Both the position numbers and the translations under genes were made by a program. DNA of 64,000 nt, taken from contig NZ_CP013987.1 of NCBI RefSeq assembly GCF_001518815.1, forward strand, positions 3,060,501 to 3,124,500, read 5' to 3'. The notes beneath the pieces were generated by a model. The model searched no databases, had not been told where the DNA came from, and saw only the letters and a program-made list of their open reading frames with translations. Every line of letters begins with the position of its first letter. Positions within the stretch are counted from its first letter, which is position 1. Of the stretch, positions 30,009-38,261 are shown in pieces. Origin of the DNA: Pseudomonas oryzihabitans. Its GTDB lineage: Bacteria > Pseudomonadota > Gammaproteobacteria > Pseudomonadales > Pseudomonadaceae.

Positions 30009-30028
30009 GGCATCCCGTCCGGGATGCC
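30009..30028 (-). terminator. Hairpin downstream of the rraB-like gene
   Basis: A perfect 8-bp stem (GGCATCCC / GGGATGCC) with a four-base loop lies 18 bases past the stop on the minus strand. It has no T-run, so terminator function is tentative. Confidence 0.4.
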
Positions 30029-30046
30029 GCCTCGCAACGCGTGGGA

Positions 30047-30388
30047 TCAGGCAGGGCTGCGGTTGACTTCCTGGGTGACGCCCCAGCCATCAAGCTGCCC
30101 GCCGAGGGGTACCACCACGGCCTCGAGATCGCTTTCGAAATCATCGATGGTGGCGTGGGTGGCGAACATCACCTTGCTGACCTGCAGGTGCCAACCGCCC
30201 TCTTCGTGGGGCACCACCTGGGCGTTGAGGGACTCGCCGTGAAATTGGTCCGCAGCGATGCGGGCCTTGCCTTCATCGGCGAAGATGGCGAAGAAGTCGA
30301 TGGGATGAAAGCGGGCGAAATCGAAGCCGCCCTCTTTCATCCGCTGCAGCAGGTTCAAGCTCACATCATCGGCAAACGACAAGGACAT
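30047..30388 (-). CDS. RraB-like protein (ribonuclease E inhibitor family)
   Basis: RraB binds RNase E and tunes RNA decay. This 113-residue protein has the compact alpha-beta fold suggested by its pattern and ends in the family-like LDGWGVTQE segment, which corresponds to YDGWG in E. coli RraB. The acidic tail of the E. coli protein is missing, so it may be a paralogue with another target. The ATG is preceded by GGAAG. It stands as a single gene upstream of the ATP-grasp operon. Confidence 0.65.
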   Translation of the reverse strand: MSLSFADDVSLNLLQRMKEGGFDFARFHPIDFFAIFADEGKARIAADQFHGESLNAQVVPHEEGGWHLQVSKVMFATHATIDDFESDLEAVVVPLGGQLDGWGVTQEVNRSPA

Positions 30389-30490
30389 AGGACTTCCCTC
30401 CTCTGGTTCGGATGATCGTCTCGCTGGCCATCGCTACCGACGCCAGCGAGTCGCGGCTGAGAACTCGAACGGTGCCGCGACCGCCAGGGC

Positions 30491-31342
30491 TTACGCCTTG
30501 CCGATGGCCTCCAGCACGTATCGAGGTAGAGCAAAGGCAGCGGCATGCAGCTCCGGGGTGTAATAACGGGTCTGGATGCCTGTATCACTGTAGCGTTGCG
30601 CCAGGGTTTCGGCACTCTGCCGACGCAAGGTCGGGTCCTTGCTACCCCAGGCCAGGGTCATGACGCCCCCTATGTAGGTAGGCACCGCCGACAGATAAAA
30701 GTGCCAATCGGCGAACAGCCCGGACAGGCGGCTGGCGGTGGTCTTGACCTCGTCCAGCTGCAGGAACGGGGTACCGTTCTGCGCGACCATCACACCGTTG
30801 TCGTTCAGGCAGCGGTGGCAGGCCTCATAGAAATTCTCGGAAAAGAGCACCTCGGCCGGGCCGATGGGGTCGGTGGAATCGGAGATGATGACGTCGTAGC
30901 GCTCGGTGGTGTTGGCGACGAAATTCATGCCGTCGTCGATCACCAGATTCAGGCGCGGATCGTCGAAGGCGCCCGCCGAATGACCGGGGAAGTATTCCTT
31001 GCACATCTCCACCACCGAGCCGTCGATCTCGACCATGGTGATGTGCTCGACGCCCTGATGCTTGGCCACTTCACGCAGGATGCCGCCGTCACCACCGCCG
31101 ATGATGAGCACCCGCCGCGGGGCCGGATGGGCAAGCAGGGGCACCTGGGTCAGCATCTCGTGATAGATGAATTCATCGGCCTCGGTGGTCTGGATGACGC
31201 CATCCAGGGCCATGACCTTGCCCAGCACCGCGTTCTCGAAGATCACCAGATGCTGATGCTCGGTCCGCACCTCGTGGAGCAGGCGTTCGACGGTGAACCG
31301 CTGACCGTAGCCGTCGTAGAGGGTTTCCAGGTAGTCGCTCAT
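30491..31342 (-). CDS. speE: Spermidine synthase
   Basis: SpeE transfers an aminopropyl group from decarboxylated S-adenosylmethionine to putrescine, giving spermidine and 5'-methylthioadenosine. The 283-residue protein contains the cofactor motif IIGGGDGGILRE, the acidic ligand in MVEIDGSVV, the catalytic DSTDPIGPAE and the C-terminal GGVMTLAWGS. The ATG has GGAGA 6 bases upstream. Methylthioadenosine made here feeds the methionine-salvage genes 1-2 kb upstream on the same strand. Confidence 0.96.
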   Translation of the reverse strand: MSDYLETLYDGYGQRFTVERLLHEVRTEHQHLVIFENAVLGKVMALDGVIQTTEADEFIYHEMLTQVPLLAHPAPRRVLIIGGGDGGILREVAKHQGVEHITMVEIDGSVVEMCKEYFPGHSAGAFDDPRLNLVIDDGMNFVANTTERYDVIISDSTDPIGPAEVLFSENFYEACHRCLNDNGVMVAQNGTPFLQLDEVKTTASRLSGLFADWHFYLSAVPTYIGGVMTLAWGSKDPTLRRQSAETLAQRYSDTGIQTRYYTPELHAAAFALPRYVLEAIGKA

Positions 31343-31373
31343 GTCGATCTCCGCAGGTAGCTGGCCGAGACAG

Positions 31374-31402
31374 ACAATGCCCGACCAAAAGCCGGGCATT
31401 GT
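31374..31402 (-). other. Perfect 10-bp inverted repeat upstream of speE
   Basis: ACAATGCCCG and CGGGCATTGT flank a nine-base loop, 32 bases before the speE start and 36 bases after the preceding gene. Without a T-tract it could be a weak terminator of the upstream gene or a leader hairpin of speE. Confidence 0.45.
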
Positions 31403-31438
31403 AAGAGCTGGATGTGACAGGCTCCAGCGTTGCGCTGA

Positions 31439-31654
31439 CTAGCCTTTATGGGTAGGCGCGGTGGCCGATCGATTGCCGCGCGGACCGGCGGCGGCCCAGG
31501 CGATCAGGCCGATCACCGGCAGTACGATGATGAGCACCGTCCAAACGATCTTGGCGTTGCTGGTGCTATCACTGCGGATCACATTGACGATTGCCCAGAT
31601 GTCGAGCAGGAAGACGATGAAGCCCAGTACACCGCCGATGGTGGAATTGATCAT
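31439..31654 (-). CDS. PLDc_N-type small membrane protein
   Basis: The 71-residue protein has two hydrophobic helices (about 8-25 and 37-55) separated by a polar turn with DSTSNAKIVW, then a charged tail. This is the layout of the phospholipase-D N-terminal-like family of short inner-membrane proteins, whose role is not known. The ATG is preceded by GGGAG. It sits between mtnC and speE on the same strand but with gaps of about 100 bases on both sides. Confidence 0.8.
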   Translation of the reverse strand: MINSTIGGVLGFIVFLLDIWAIVNVIRSDSTSNAKIVWTVLIIVLPVIGLIAWAAAGPRGNRSATAPTHKG

Positions 31655-31756
31655 GTCGCGACTCCCGTTGCGAGGACAAAGGTCTCGTCAATTGGGACTG
31701 GCGATGAGGGCGTGGAGTTCGGCCGGCTCGCTTGGCAGCGGCGCCAGCCGTGGGCC

Positions 31757-32443
31757 TCAACCGAAAGCGGTGAGATCGATGTCGGCGAAGGACGTAACGC
31801 AAGGATGATCGCCCAGCTGGCCGCCGGCACGCACCAGGCCACAGGTGGGCAGACCGGCCTGCCGCGCGGCATCCAGCTCTTCCACCACGTCGGATAGGAA
31901 CAGCAGTTCCGCCGGCACGTGGGTGGTAGCCGAGGCAATGCGCGCATAGGACTCGGCCTCGCGCTTGCCGCCGGTCAGGGTATCGAAATACCCGGAAAAC
32001 AGCGGAGTGAGATCACCATGCTCGGAGCAGCCGAAGATCAGCTTCTGCGCCTGCACCGAGCCCGAGGAATAGACATACAGTGGAATACCGGCAGCGTGCC
32101 ACTGGCGCAGGGCCTGGACGGCGTCGGGATAGACATGCCCCTGGAGCGTGCCAGCGCGATAGCCCTCCTCCCACACCTGCCCCTGCAGCGCCTTGAGCGG
32201 CGTGGCCTTGCGGTCGCTGGCGAGCCACTCCAGCAGGATGGCGATCACTCGCTCCACATCGGCATCCAGCTCGCCGGCTTCGGCGCGCACGGCGTCGAGC
32301 TGTTCGGCTACTGCCGGCTCCCCGGCATGAGCACGGACATGGGCCGGCAGATGCTCGCGGGCATAGGGAAAGAGCACGTCGAAGACGAAGCTGACGGCGC
32401 TGGTGGTGCCTTCGATATCGGTCAGAATGCCCTTGATGGTCAC
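31757..32443 (-). CDS. mtnC: Enolase-phosphatase E1 (methionine salvage)
   Basis: MtnC enolises and dephosphorylates 2,3-diketo-5-methylthiopentyl-1-phosphate, forming the acireductone used by MtnD. The 228-residue HAD-family protein has the nucleophile motif TDIEGTT at about 7-13, YSSGS for the second motif, and the acidic loop [12 protein letters not shown]. It starts with GTG overlapping the mtnD stop (GTGA). The order mtnB-mtnD-mtnC is a typical compact methionine-salvage operon. Confidence 0.95.
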   Translation of the reverse strand: MTIKGILTDIEGTTSAVSFVFDVLFPYAREHLPAHVRAHAGEPAVAEQLDAVRAEAGELDADVERVIAILLEWLASDRKATPLKALQGQVWEEGYRAGTLQGHVYPDAVQALRQWHAAGIPLYVYSSGSVQAQKLIFGCSEHGDLTPLFSGYFDTLTGGKREAESYARIASATTHVPAELLFLSDVVEELDAARQAGLPTCGLVRAGGQLGDHPCVTSFADIDLTAFG

Positions 32444-32991
32444 GCCTCGACCTCCAGGCGCGGGAAGCGCTGGGCGATGTCCACACCGGTGAAGTGGGCG
32501 ACCCAGCCGTCGGGATTGTCGAACAGGCGGATGGCGACGAAGGACGGCGACTCGCTCATGTCGAACCAGTGCGGCGTGCCGGCCGGCACCGAGATGAGGT
32601 CATCCTTCTCGCAGAGTACGGCATAGACCTGGTCGTCGATGTGCAGGGTGAAGAGGCCCTGACCGGCGACGAAGAAGCGCACCTCGTCCTCGTTGTGCCG
32701 GTGCTCTTCGAGGAACTTGGCACGCAATGCCTCCTTCTGCGGGTGCTCCGGGCTCATGCTGATGACGTCGACGGTCTGGTAGCCGCGCTCCTGGATCAGG
32801 CGGTCGATCTCCGGCCGGTAGGCGGCGATCACCTCCTCCTGGCTGGCACCGGGCGCCACCGGTGCGCTGGCCTGCCAGCGCTCGAAACGCACCCCGACCT
32901 CGGCCAGGGTGGCGGCGATGTGTTCGCCATCGCTGATCACCTTCAGCGGCTGGCGGGGTTCGGCATCATGGTAGACGGTCAGTCGGCTCAT
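32440..32991 (-). CDS. mtnD: Acireductone dioxygenase
   Basis: MtnD oxidises acireductone to formate and the keto acid precursor of methionine, using Fe(II); the Ni(II) form gives a different product. The 183-residue cupin has the metal ligands in [13 protein letters not shown] and the fourth ligand in [10 protein letters not shown]. Start and stop overlap the adjacent mtn genes by four bases each, so the operon is tightly coupled. The length is standard. Confidence 0.95.
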   Translation of the reverse strand: MSRLTVYHDAEPRQPLKVISDGEHIAATLAEVGVRFERWQASAPVAPGASQEEVIAAYRPEIDRLIQERGYQTVDVISMSPEHPQKEALRAKFLEEHRHNEDEVRFFVAGQGLFTLHIDDQVYAVLCEKDDLISVPAGTPHWFDMSESPSFVAIRLFDNPDGWVAHFTGVDIAQRFPRLEVEA

Positions 32992-33602
32992 GGGCGCAGG
33001 CTCCGGGTCTTGAGTTCGCATTCGAAGAGGAATTCGAAGGCTTCCACGTGGCGCAAGGCATCGGCCATGCGCGGGCCCCAAGTATAGAGGCCGTGTCCGC
33101 GGATCAGGTACCCCACGCAGTCGGGGTGCACGTCCAGCCAGGTCTGCACCTGGTCGGCCAGGCGCGGGATGTCCTGGTCGTTATCGAACACCGGGATCTC
33201 CACCCTGACGTCATGGGTGGTGACGCCGTGCAGGGCTTTTTGCAGCTCATAGCCATCCAGCAGCAGACGATCGCCTTGGAGCTGGCGCGAGAGCACCGTC
33301 GAGTTCACCGAATGGGTATGCAGCACCGCGCCGATCTCCGGCTGCCAGCGGTAGAGCTGGGTATGCAGCGCCGTCTCCGCGGAAGGCTTCTTGTCCTCCA
33401 GCGGGGTACCGTCGAGATCCGTGGCGAGGATGTCGTCCAGCTCAAGTTGACCCTTGTGCTTGCCGGAGACGGTCAGCAGCAAGCGGCTGTCGGACAGCCG
33501 TACCGAGTAGTTGCTACTGGTGGCCGGCGACCAGCCGCGGCCATAGAGGAAGCGACCGGCGTCGATGATTTCCTGGGCCAGTTGCTCACGCTGCTGGATC
33601 AT
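32988..33602 (-). CDS. mtnB: Methylthioribulose-1-phosphate dehydratase
   Basis: MtnB removes water from 5-methylthioribulose-1-phosphate. The 204-residue class II aldolase-type protein has the zinc motif VLHTHSVNS, a third His in IRGHGLYTWG and the conserved acidic residue in PSAETALH. The ATG is preceded by AGGAGA 8 bases upstream; an in-frame ATG 22 codons earlier lies inside the adjacent repeat element and is not favoured. It is the first gene of the mtnBDC operon. Confidence 0.95.
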   Translation of the reverse strand: MIQQREQLAQEIIDAGRFLYGRGWSPATSSNYSVRLSDSRLLLTVSGKHKGQLELDDILATDLDGTPLEDKKPSAETALHTQLYRWQPEIGAVLHTHSVNSTVLSRQLQGDRLLLDGYELQKALHGVTTHDVRVEIPVFDNDQDIPRLADQVQTWLDVHPDCVGYLIRGHGLYTWGPRMADALRHVEAFEFLFECELKTRSLRP

Positions 33603-33616
33603 GGAGGGTTCTCCTA

Positions 33617-33830
33617 GGTTCTGTACGAAAAGTCGCCGAGCGACGGTCAGGCGAGGCGCAACGACCAACGGGAGTAACAGCCAACGGCTGGCCCAGAGGG
33701 TGAGCGCCAGCGAATCAAAACGCTGAGGAAGCGGAGTTTACGAGAGGTAAATGAGCATTGCGACCGGGCTGGCGATCCAGGTGTTTTTCAACGAAGCATC
33801 ACCGAGCGCAGGCACTTTTCGTACTGGACC
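33617..33830. mobile_element. MITE-like element with 17-bp terminal inverted repeats
   Basis: GGTTCTGTACGAAAAGT at 33617 and its imperfect inverse at 33814-33830 match at 15 of 17 positions. Each is flanked on the outside by TA (33615-33616 and 33831-33832), the target duplication of IS630/Tc1-type transposons. The 214-bp element encodes no transposase. Its core TGAGGAAGCGGAGTTTAC and GGTAAATGAGCATT recurs at 35029-35066. One end lies inside the 3' end of the MFS gene. Confidence 0.65.
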
Positions 33831-34962
33831 TAACGGACAAGAGGATGAGGAAGGCCCCTGCCAATGCCGCCAAGGAGGCACCGGCAAAGGCGGCAAGGGC
33901 GCCGGATACCTGCCAGGCATAGCCAGCATACAGCGCGCCCAGCGCACCGCCAGCCCCGGAAAGTGCCGCGTAGAGCGATTGGGCCTGGCCCTGGCGGCGG
34001 CGGTCGAAATGGGATTGGACGAACTGAATGGCGGCGGCGTGAAAGCAGGCGAAGGTGGCCGCATGCAGGAGCTGGGCGAACAATAGCACTGGCAACTGGT
34101 CCGCGAGGGCGCCCAGCAGCAGCCAGCGTCCGGCAGCGATCAGGAAGGCGCCGACCAGCAGGGTGGTCAGGGCGATCCGCGCCAGCAGCTGGGGCATGAA
34201 CAGGAAGATCAGCACCTCGGTGATCACGCCCAGGGACCAGAGCTGGCCAATGACGCCGCGGCCATAGCCAAGGGCTTCCAGGTGCAGGGTGAAGACCGTG
34301 TAGTAGGGGCCGTGGGACAGCTGCATCAGCGCCGCGGCAGAGAAGAAGGCCAGTACCCGCGGTTGCCGCAGGGTGGTCAGGAAGGGCTCGGCCGGCGCCT
34401 CGGGGCGCTGGCCGGGATCCACCGCCACCCCTGGCACCGCCAGCGAGGCGAGCAGGATGATCGCCATCACTAGCAGCAGATAGGCCGGATAGAGATTCAG
34501 GCTGACGTATTCGAAGGCCCAGCCGAGTCCGGCCACCGCGGCGATGAAACCCACCGAGCCCCAGAGGCGGATACGCGCATAGCGCTGGGGCTGGTCACGC
34601 AGATGGGCCAGGGTGATGGCTTCGAACTGGGGCAGCACGGCATGCCAGAAGAAGGCATGGCCCGCCATGATCAGCGCCAGCCAGGCGAACCCCTGGCCCA
34701 GGTAGATGCCGGAGAAACACAGCAGGGTGCAGGCGGCGCCCAGGCGGACGATGCTCAACCGGCGCCCGGTACGATCGGCCAGCCAGCCCCAGAGATTAGG
34801 CGCCAGCACCCGCATCAGCATGGGAATGGCCACCAATTGGCCGATGGCGGTGCCGGAAAAGCCCAGGTGGTGGAAGTACAGCCCCAGGTAGGGCGCCGTG
34901 GCACCCAGCAAGGCGAAGTAGGCAAAGTAGAAGCCTGACAGTCGCCAATAGGGAACCGGCAT
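33799..34962 (-). CDS. MFS transporter (MFS_1-like/HcaT type)
   Basis: The 387-residue protein is a major-facilitator carrier with about twelve hydrophobic segments. Its cytoplasmic loop GWLADRTGRRLSI at about 60-72 is the classic MFS loop 2-3 signature. The sequence opens MPVPYWRLSGFYFAYFALLG, typical of the HcaT-like group of uncharacterised permeases. The last ten codons and the stop are read from the MITE-like element at the 3' side, so the natural C-terminus was replaced. The start has no strong ribosome-binding site. The substrate is unknown. Confidence 0.82.
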   Translation of the reverse strand: MPVPYWRLSGFYFAYFALLGATAPYLGLYFHHLGFSGTAIGQLVAIPMLMRVLAPNLWGWLADRTGRRLSIVRLGAACTLLCFSGIYLGQGFAWLALIMAGHAFFWHAVLPQFEAITLAHLRDQPQRYARIRLWGSVGFIAAVAGLGWAFEYVSLNLYPAYLLLVMAIILLASLAVPGVAVDPGQRPEAPAEPFLTTLRQPRVLAFFSAAALMQLSHGPYYTVFTLHLEALGYGRGVIGQLWSLGVITEVLIFLFMPQLLARIALTTLLVGAFLIAAGRWLLLGALADQLPVLLFAQLLHAATFACFHAAAIQFVQSHFDRRRQGQAQSLYAALSGAGGALGALYAGYAWQVSGALAAFAGASLAALAGAFLILLSVRSSTKSACAR

Positions 34963-34985
34963 CGTCTGCCCGGTGCCTGGCGCGC

Positions 34986-35113
34986 GTTCAGGATCTCGCG
35001 AGCTAGAGGCAAACAAGGCGAAAATGCCTGAGGAAGCGGAGTTTACAAAAGGTAAATGAGCATTCCGAAGGCATTTTCAACGCCGTTTGGCCGACGCGCA
35101 GCTGATCATGAAC
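34986..35113. repeat. Second repeat element related to the MITE core
   Basis: GTTCAGGATC at 34986 and GATCATGAAC at 35104-35113 form a 9-of-10 terminal inverted repeat around a 128-base palindromic unit. Its centre, TGAGGAAGCGGAGTTTAC then AGGTAAATGAGCATT, matches the element at 33617. Internal arms AAAATGCC and GGCATTTT add a long hairpin. It fills almost all of the gap between aroC and the MFS gene and could act as terminator for aroC. Confidence 0.65.
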
Positions 35114-35119
35114 AGGTGC

Positions 35120-36211
35120 TCAGAGCTGGGGCAGGACGGGTGTGGAGACCCGCACCTCGGCGTTCTGCGCGCGATGGCGCAGGAGGTGATCCATCAACAC
35201 CAGGGCCATCATGGCTTCGGCGATCGGAGTGGCGCGGATGCCCACACAGGGATCGTGGCGACCCTTGGTGATGAGTTCGACCGGATTGCCGTGGACGTCG
35301 ATGGAGCGTCCTGAAGTGGTGATACTGGAGGTGGGCTTGAGCGCCAGATGGGCAACGATGGGCTGGCCGGATGAGATGCCGCCCAGCACGCCACCGGCGT
35401 TGTTGGACAGGAAGCCTTCCGGGGTCAGCTCGTCACGGTGCTCGGTACCGCGTTGGGCGACGCTGGCGAAGCCGGCGCCGATTTCCACGCCCTTGACCGC
35501 GTTGACGCTCATCAGCGCATAGGCCAGTTCGGCGTCGAGGCGGTCGAAGATGGGCTCGCCCAGACCGGGTGGCACGCCGTCGGCGACCACGGTGATGCGC
35601 GCACCCACCGAGTCCTGGTCGCGGCGCAGCTGATCCATGTAGGCCTCCAGCTCCGGCACCTTGGCGGGGTCGGGGCTGAAGAAAGCGTTCTCTTCCACGC
35701 TATCCCAGGTCTTGAAAGGGATCTCGATCGGACCCAGCTGGCTCATGTAGCCGCGCACCCGGATGCCCTGGGTCGCCAGGTACTTCTTGGCGATGGCACC
35801 GGCCGCCACACGCATGGCGGTTTCCCGCGCCGAGCTGCGACCGCCGCCGCGGTAGTCGCGCAGGCCATATTTATGGTGGTAGGCGTAATCGGCGTGGGCT
35901 GGGCGGAACAGGTCCTTGATCGCCGAGTAGTCCTTGGACTTCTGGTCGGTGTTGCGGATCAGCAGACCAATCGGCGTGCCGGTAGTGACCCCTTCGAAGA
36001 CCCCGGACAGGATCTCCACCTCGTCCGCTTCCTGGCGCTGGGTGGTGTGGCGGCTGGTGCCGGGCTTGCGCCGATCCAGGTCGCGCTGCAGGTCGGCGAT
36101 GTCCAGGGGCAGTCCGGGTGGGCAACCGTCGACGATGGCGACCAGCGCCGGGCCATGGCTTTCGCCGGCGGTGGTGACGGTAAACAGCGTGCCGAGGGTA
36201 TTGCCGGACAT
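35120..36211 (-). CDS. aroC: Chorismate synthase
   Basis: AroC makes chorismate from 5-enolpyruvylshikimate-3-phosphate using reduced FMN, the last common step of aromatic amino acid synthesis. The 363-residue protein has the signatures [38 protein letters not shown] and the C-terminal [18 protein letters not shown]. The ATG is preceded by GGAG. It is upstream of the MFS gene on the same strand, separated by a palindromic repeat. Intact. Confidence 0.97.
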   Translation of the reverse strand: MSGNTLGTLFTVTTAGESHGPALVAIVDGCPPGLPLDIADLQRDLDRRKPGTSRHTTQRQEADEVEILSGVFEGVTTGTPIGLLIRNTDQKSKDYSAIKDLFRPAHADYAYHHKYGLRDYRGGGRSSARETAMRVAAGAIAKKYLATQGIRVRGYMSQLGPIEIPFKTWDSVEENAFFSPDPAKVPELEAYMDQLRRDQDSVGARITVVADGVPPGLGEPIFDRLDAELAYALMSVNAVKGVEIGAGFASVAQRGTEHRDELTPEGFLSNNAGGVLGGISSGQPIVAHLALKPTSSITTSGRSIDVHGNPVELITKGRHDPCVGIRATPIAEAMMALVLMDHLLRHRAQNAEVRVSTPVLPQL

Positions 36212-36344
36212 GCGAGGGCTCCGCGCTACGGGTGAAAGGTATAGATTCAAAATGGGAATGGGCGATTTTACACGCGCCGTGGTCTTTTACACGGATTGTG
36301 TGCGGGATAGGCCCCCACACCCCAGCCTCGGTGCCCTCCTCGTC

Positions 36345-37313
36345 ATGCGTCTGCTGTTCTCCCTGCTGCTGTGCCTCGCCCTGCCCGCCCTGGCCAAGGC
36401 CGCCGATCCCGTGCTCTTTCGTCCCCTCCAGCTCGACACCGGCAGCGGCGTGCTCAAGGGCAGCCTGATCCTGCCCCGCAGCGAGCGTCCGCAACCGGTG
36501 GTGCTCTTCGTTTCCGGCTCGGGCCCCCTCGACCGCAATGGCAACGCCCCCGGCGCCCGCAATGCCGCCCTGCAACGCCTGGCCGAGGCCCTCGGCAAGC
36601 GGCGGATCGCCAGCGTGCGCTTCGACAAGCGCGGCGTGGCGGAAAGCCGCAGCGCCGAGCCGGACGAGAGCCATTTGAGCGTAGAGCGCTATGTCGACGA
36701 TCTGGTCGGCTGGATCCGGCTGCTGCGCGCCGATCCGCGCTTTTCCGAGGTGATCCTGCTCGGTCACAGCGAAGGCGCCCTGATCGCCAGCTTGGCCGCC
36801 GACCGGGTGCCGGTCGCGGGCGTGGTGACCCTGGCCGGCAGCGGCCGCCCGATCGACGTGGTGCTGCGCGAGCAGCTGGCGGGCAAGCTGTCGCCCGCGG
36901 CCCTGGCCAGCGCCCAGTGGATCATCGACCAGTTGCTGCGTGGCACGCCGGTACCCGAGGTGCCGAAGGAGCTGCTGGTGCTGTTCCGACCCAGCGTCCA
37001 GCCCTATCTGATCTCGCTGTTCCGCCAGGATCCGGCCAAGGCCTTTGCCGGCATCCAGGCACCGGCGCTGATCATCCAGGGCACCCACGATGTCCAGGTG
37101 GAGGTCGATGACGCCCGGGCGCTGCACCGGGCCAAGCCAGATGCCGAACTGGCGATCATTCCCGGGATGAACCACGTGCTGCGCATCGCCCCTGCGGACT
37201 TCCAGGCGCAACTGCCCACCTACGACAATCCCAACCTGCCCCTGGCCCGCGAGTTGATCGAGCGCGTAGCCGCCTTTGTCCAGCGCTCAGGTTCCCCGCA
37301 CACCGGCCGATAA
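36345..37313 (+). CDS. Exported alpha/beta hydrolase
   Basis: The 322-residue protein has a cleavable signal peptide (about residues 1-19, ending AKA) and an alpha/beta-hydrolase fold. The nucleophile Ser lies in LLGHSEGA, the oxyanion loop in VSGSGPLDRNG, the acid in QGTHDVQV and the His in GMNHVLR. It is probably a periplasmic esterase or lipase-like enzyme of unknown substrate. It is divergent from aroC, as in P. aeruginosa to my recollection. The ribosome-binding site is poor, so the start is slightly uncertain. Confidence 0.82.
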   Translation: MRLLFSLLLCLALPALAKAADPVLFRPLQLDTGSGVLKGSLILPRSERPQPVVLFVSGSGPLDRNGNAPGARNAALQRLAEALGKRRIASVRFDKRGVAESRSAEPDESHLSVERYVDDLVGWIRLLRADPRFSEVILLGHSEGALIASLAADRVPVAGVVTLAGSGRPIDVVLREQLAGKLSPAALASAQWIIDQLLRGTPVPEVPKELLVLFRPSVQPYLISLFRQDPAKAFAGIQAPALIIQGTHDVQVEVDDARALHRAKPDAELAIIPGMNHVLRIAPADFQAQLPTYDNPNLPLARELIERVAAFVQRSGSPHTGR

Positions 37314-37355
37314 GCCGTAAAGGCGCCCAGGAGGCGCGCCAGCTGGAGCCTGCCC

Positions 37356-38135
37356 GTGGAAACCCCTGACCAAGAATCGCCGGCCGTCGAGGCTGCCCCC
37401 CATGAGCCCCATCCCTGGGCCAGCCTGCCGCCCGAGCGTTTCCAGCTGCTGCGGCTGATGCCCCAGCCGGCGGATCGCCGAGTCGGTGCACGCCCTCTGC
37501 GCTTCGTGCAACTCGGCCTCGTCGAGCGCCATGGCGAGGAGGAAAGCCTGCTGCGACTGACGGTGCAAATTCCCGGGCAACTGTTGCACCGGGAGGTCAA
37601 CGTGCTGGAGGTCTGGGTCGACCATCGCCTCGGCGAAATCCGCCTGGGCCCCGAGCGGGGTCTGCAAGTCGAACCGGAAGAACGCGGCCTGGGACGCTTC
37701 CTGCTGGCCCGAGCGGCCGCCTGGGCGCGCCTGCGCTGGAACCACTACCGGGTACAGGACCTGCCCCTGGCGCGCCGCGACGCCCTCGACGAAGACAGCC
37801 GCAAGCGCCGTGACCACGTGCTCAGTGCCCAGGGCTTCACCGTCGAGACGGCCGCGGACGACGAGCGCCAGCAGCTCTGCCGGGCGGCACGGGTCAGCCA
37901 GCTGCGCGAGGACTGGAATGCCGACAAGGTGCAGCTGCTGTCGCTGCTGGACGGTGCCACCCTGCTGGAACAGTGCGATCGGGTAATCGACGAGCGTGAC
38001 TCCAGCCTGAGGCAGCTGGAGGACCGCATCGCCCTCTATCGCCGCGACGACATCTCACTGCGTTTCGCCATCGGCTGCCTGGCGGTGTTCTGCCTGTTCC
38101 AGGCCGCACTGCTGATCTGGATGGCCCTGCGCTAG
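37356..38135 (+). CDS. Hypothetical tail-anchored protein
   Basis: The 259-residue product starts at a GTG with GGAG 7 bases upstream. The N-terminal half is globular, with many Arg and Glu residues and an EERGLGRFLLARAAAWA stretch. A charged helical region that may form a coiled coil (about 160-230) follows, and one C-terminal membrane helix (about 238-257) ends at the last residues. It is probably inserted post-translationally with the bulk in the cytoplasm. It follows the hydrolase by 42 bases. No family name is recognised. Confidence 0.75.
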   Translation: METPDQESPAVEAAPHEPHPWASLPPERFQLLRLMPQPADRRVGARPLRFVQLGLVERHGEEESLLRLTVQIPGQLLHREVNVLEVWVDHRLGEIRLGPERGLQVEPEERGLGRFLLARAAAWARLRWNHYRVQDLPLARRDALDEDSRKRRDHVLSAQGFTVETAADDERQQLCRAARVSQLREDWNADKVQLLSLLDGATLLEQCDRVIDERDSSLRQLEDRIALYRRDDISLRFAIGCLAVFCLFQAALLIWMALR

Positions 38136-38261
38136 GTGGCAGGCCCGGACGACCTGTCGGCAGCGCTCAGGCGCCACCCCTCGCCAGAGGCTTGCTCCCC
38201 CCGTGGACCCTGCTAACGTAGCCACCCGTTCGCATCCATCCGCTCGGAGTGCCCGCTGTTC

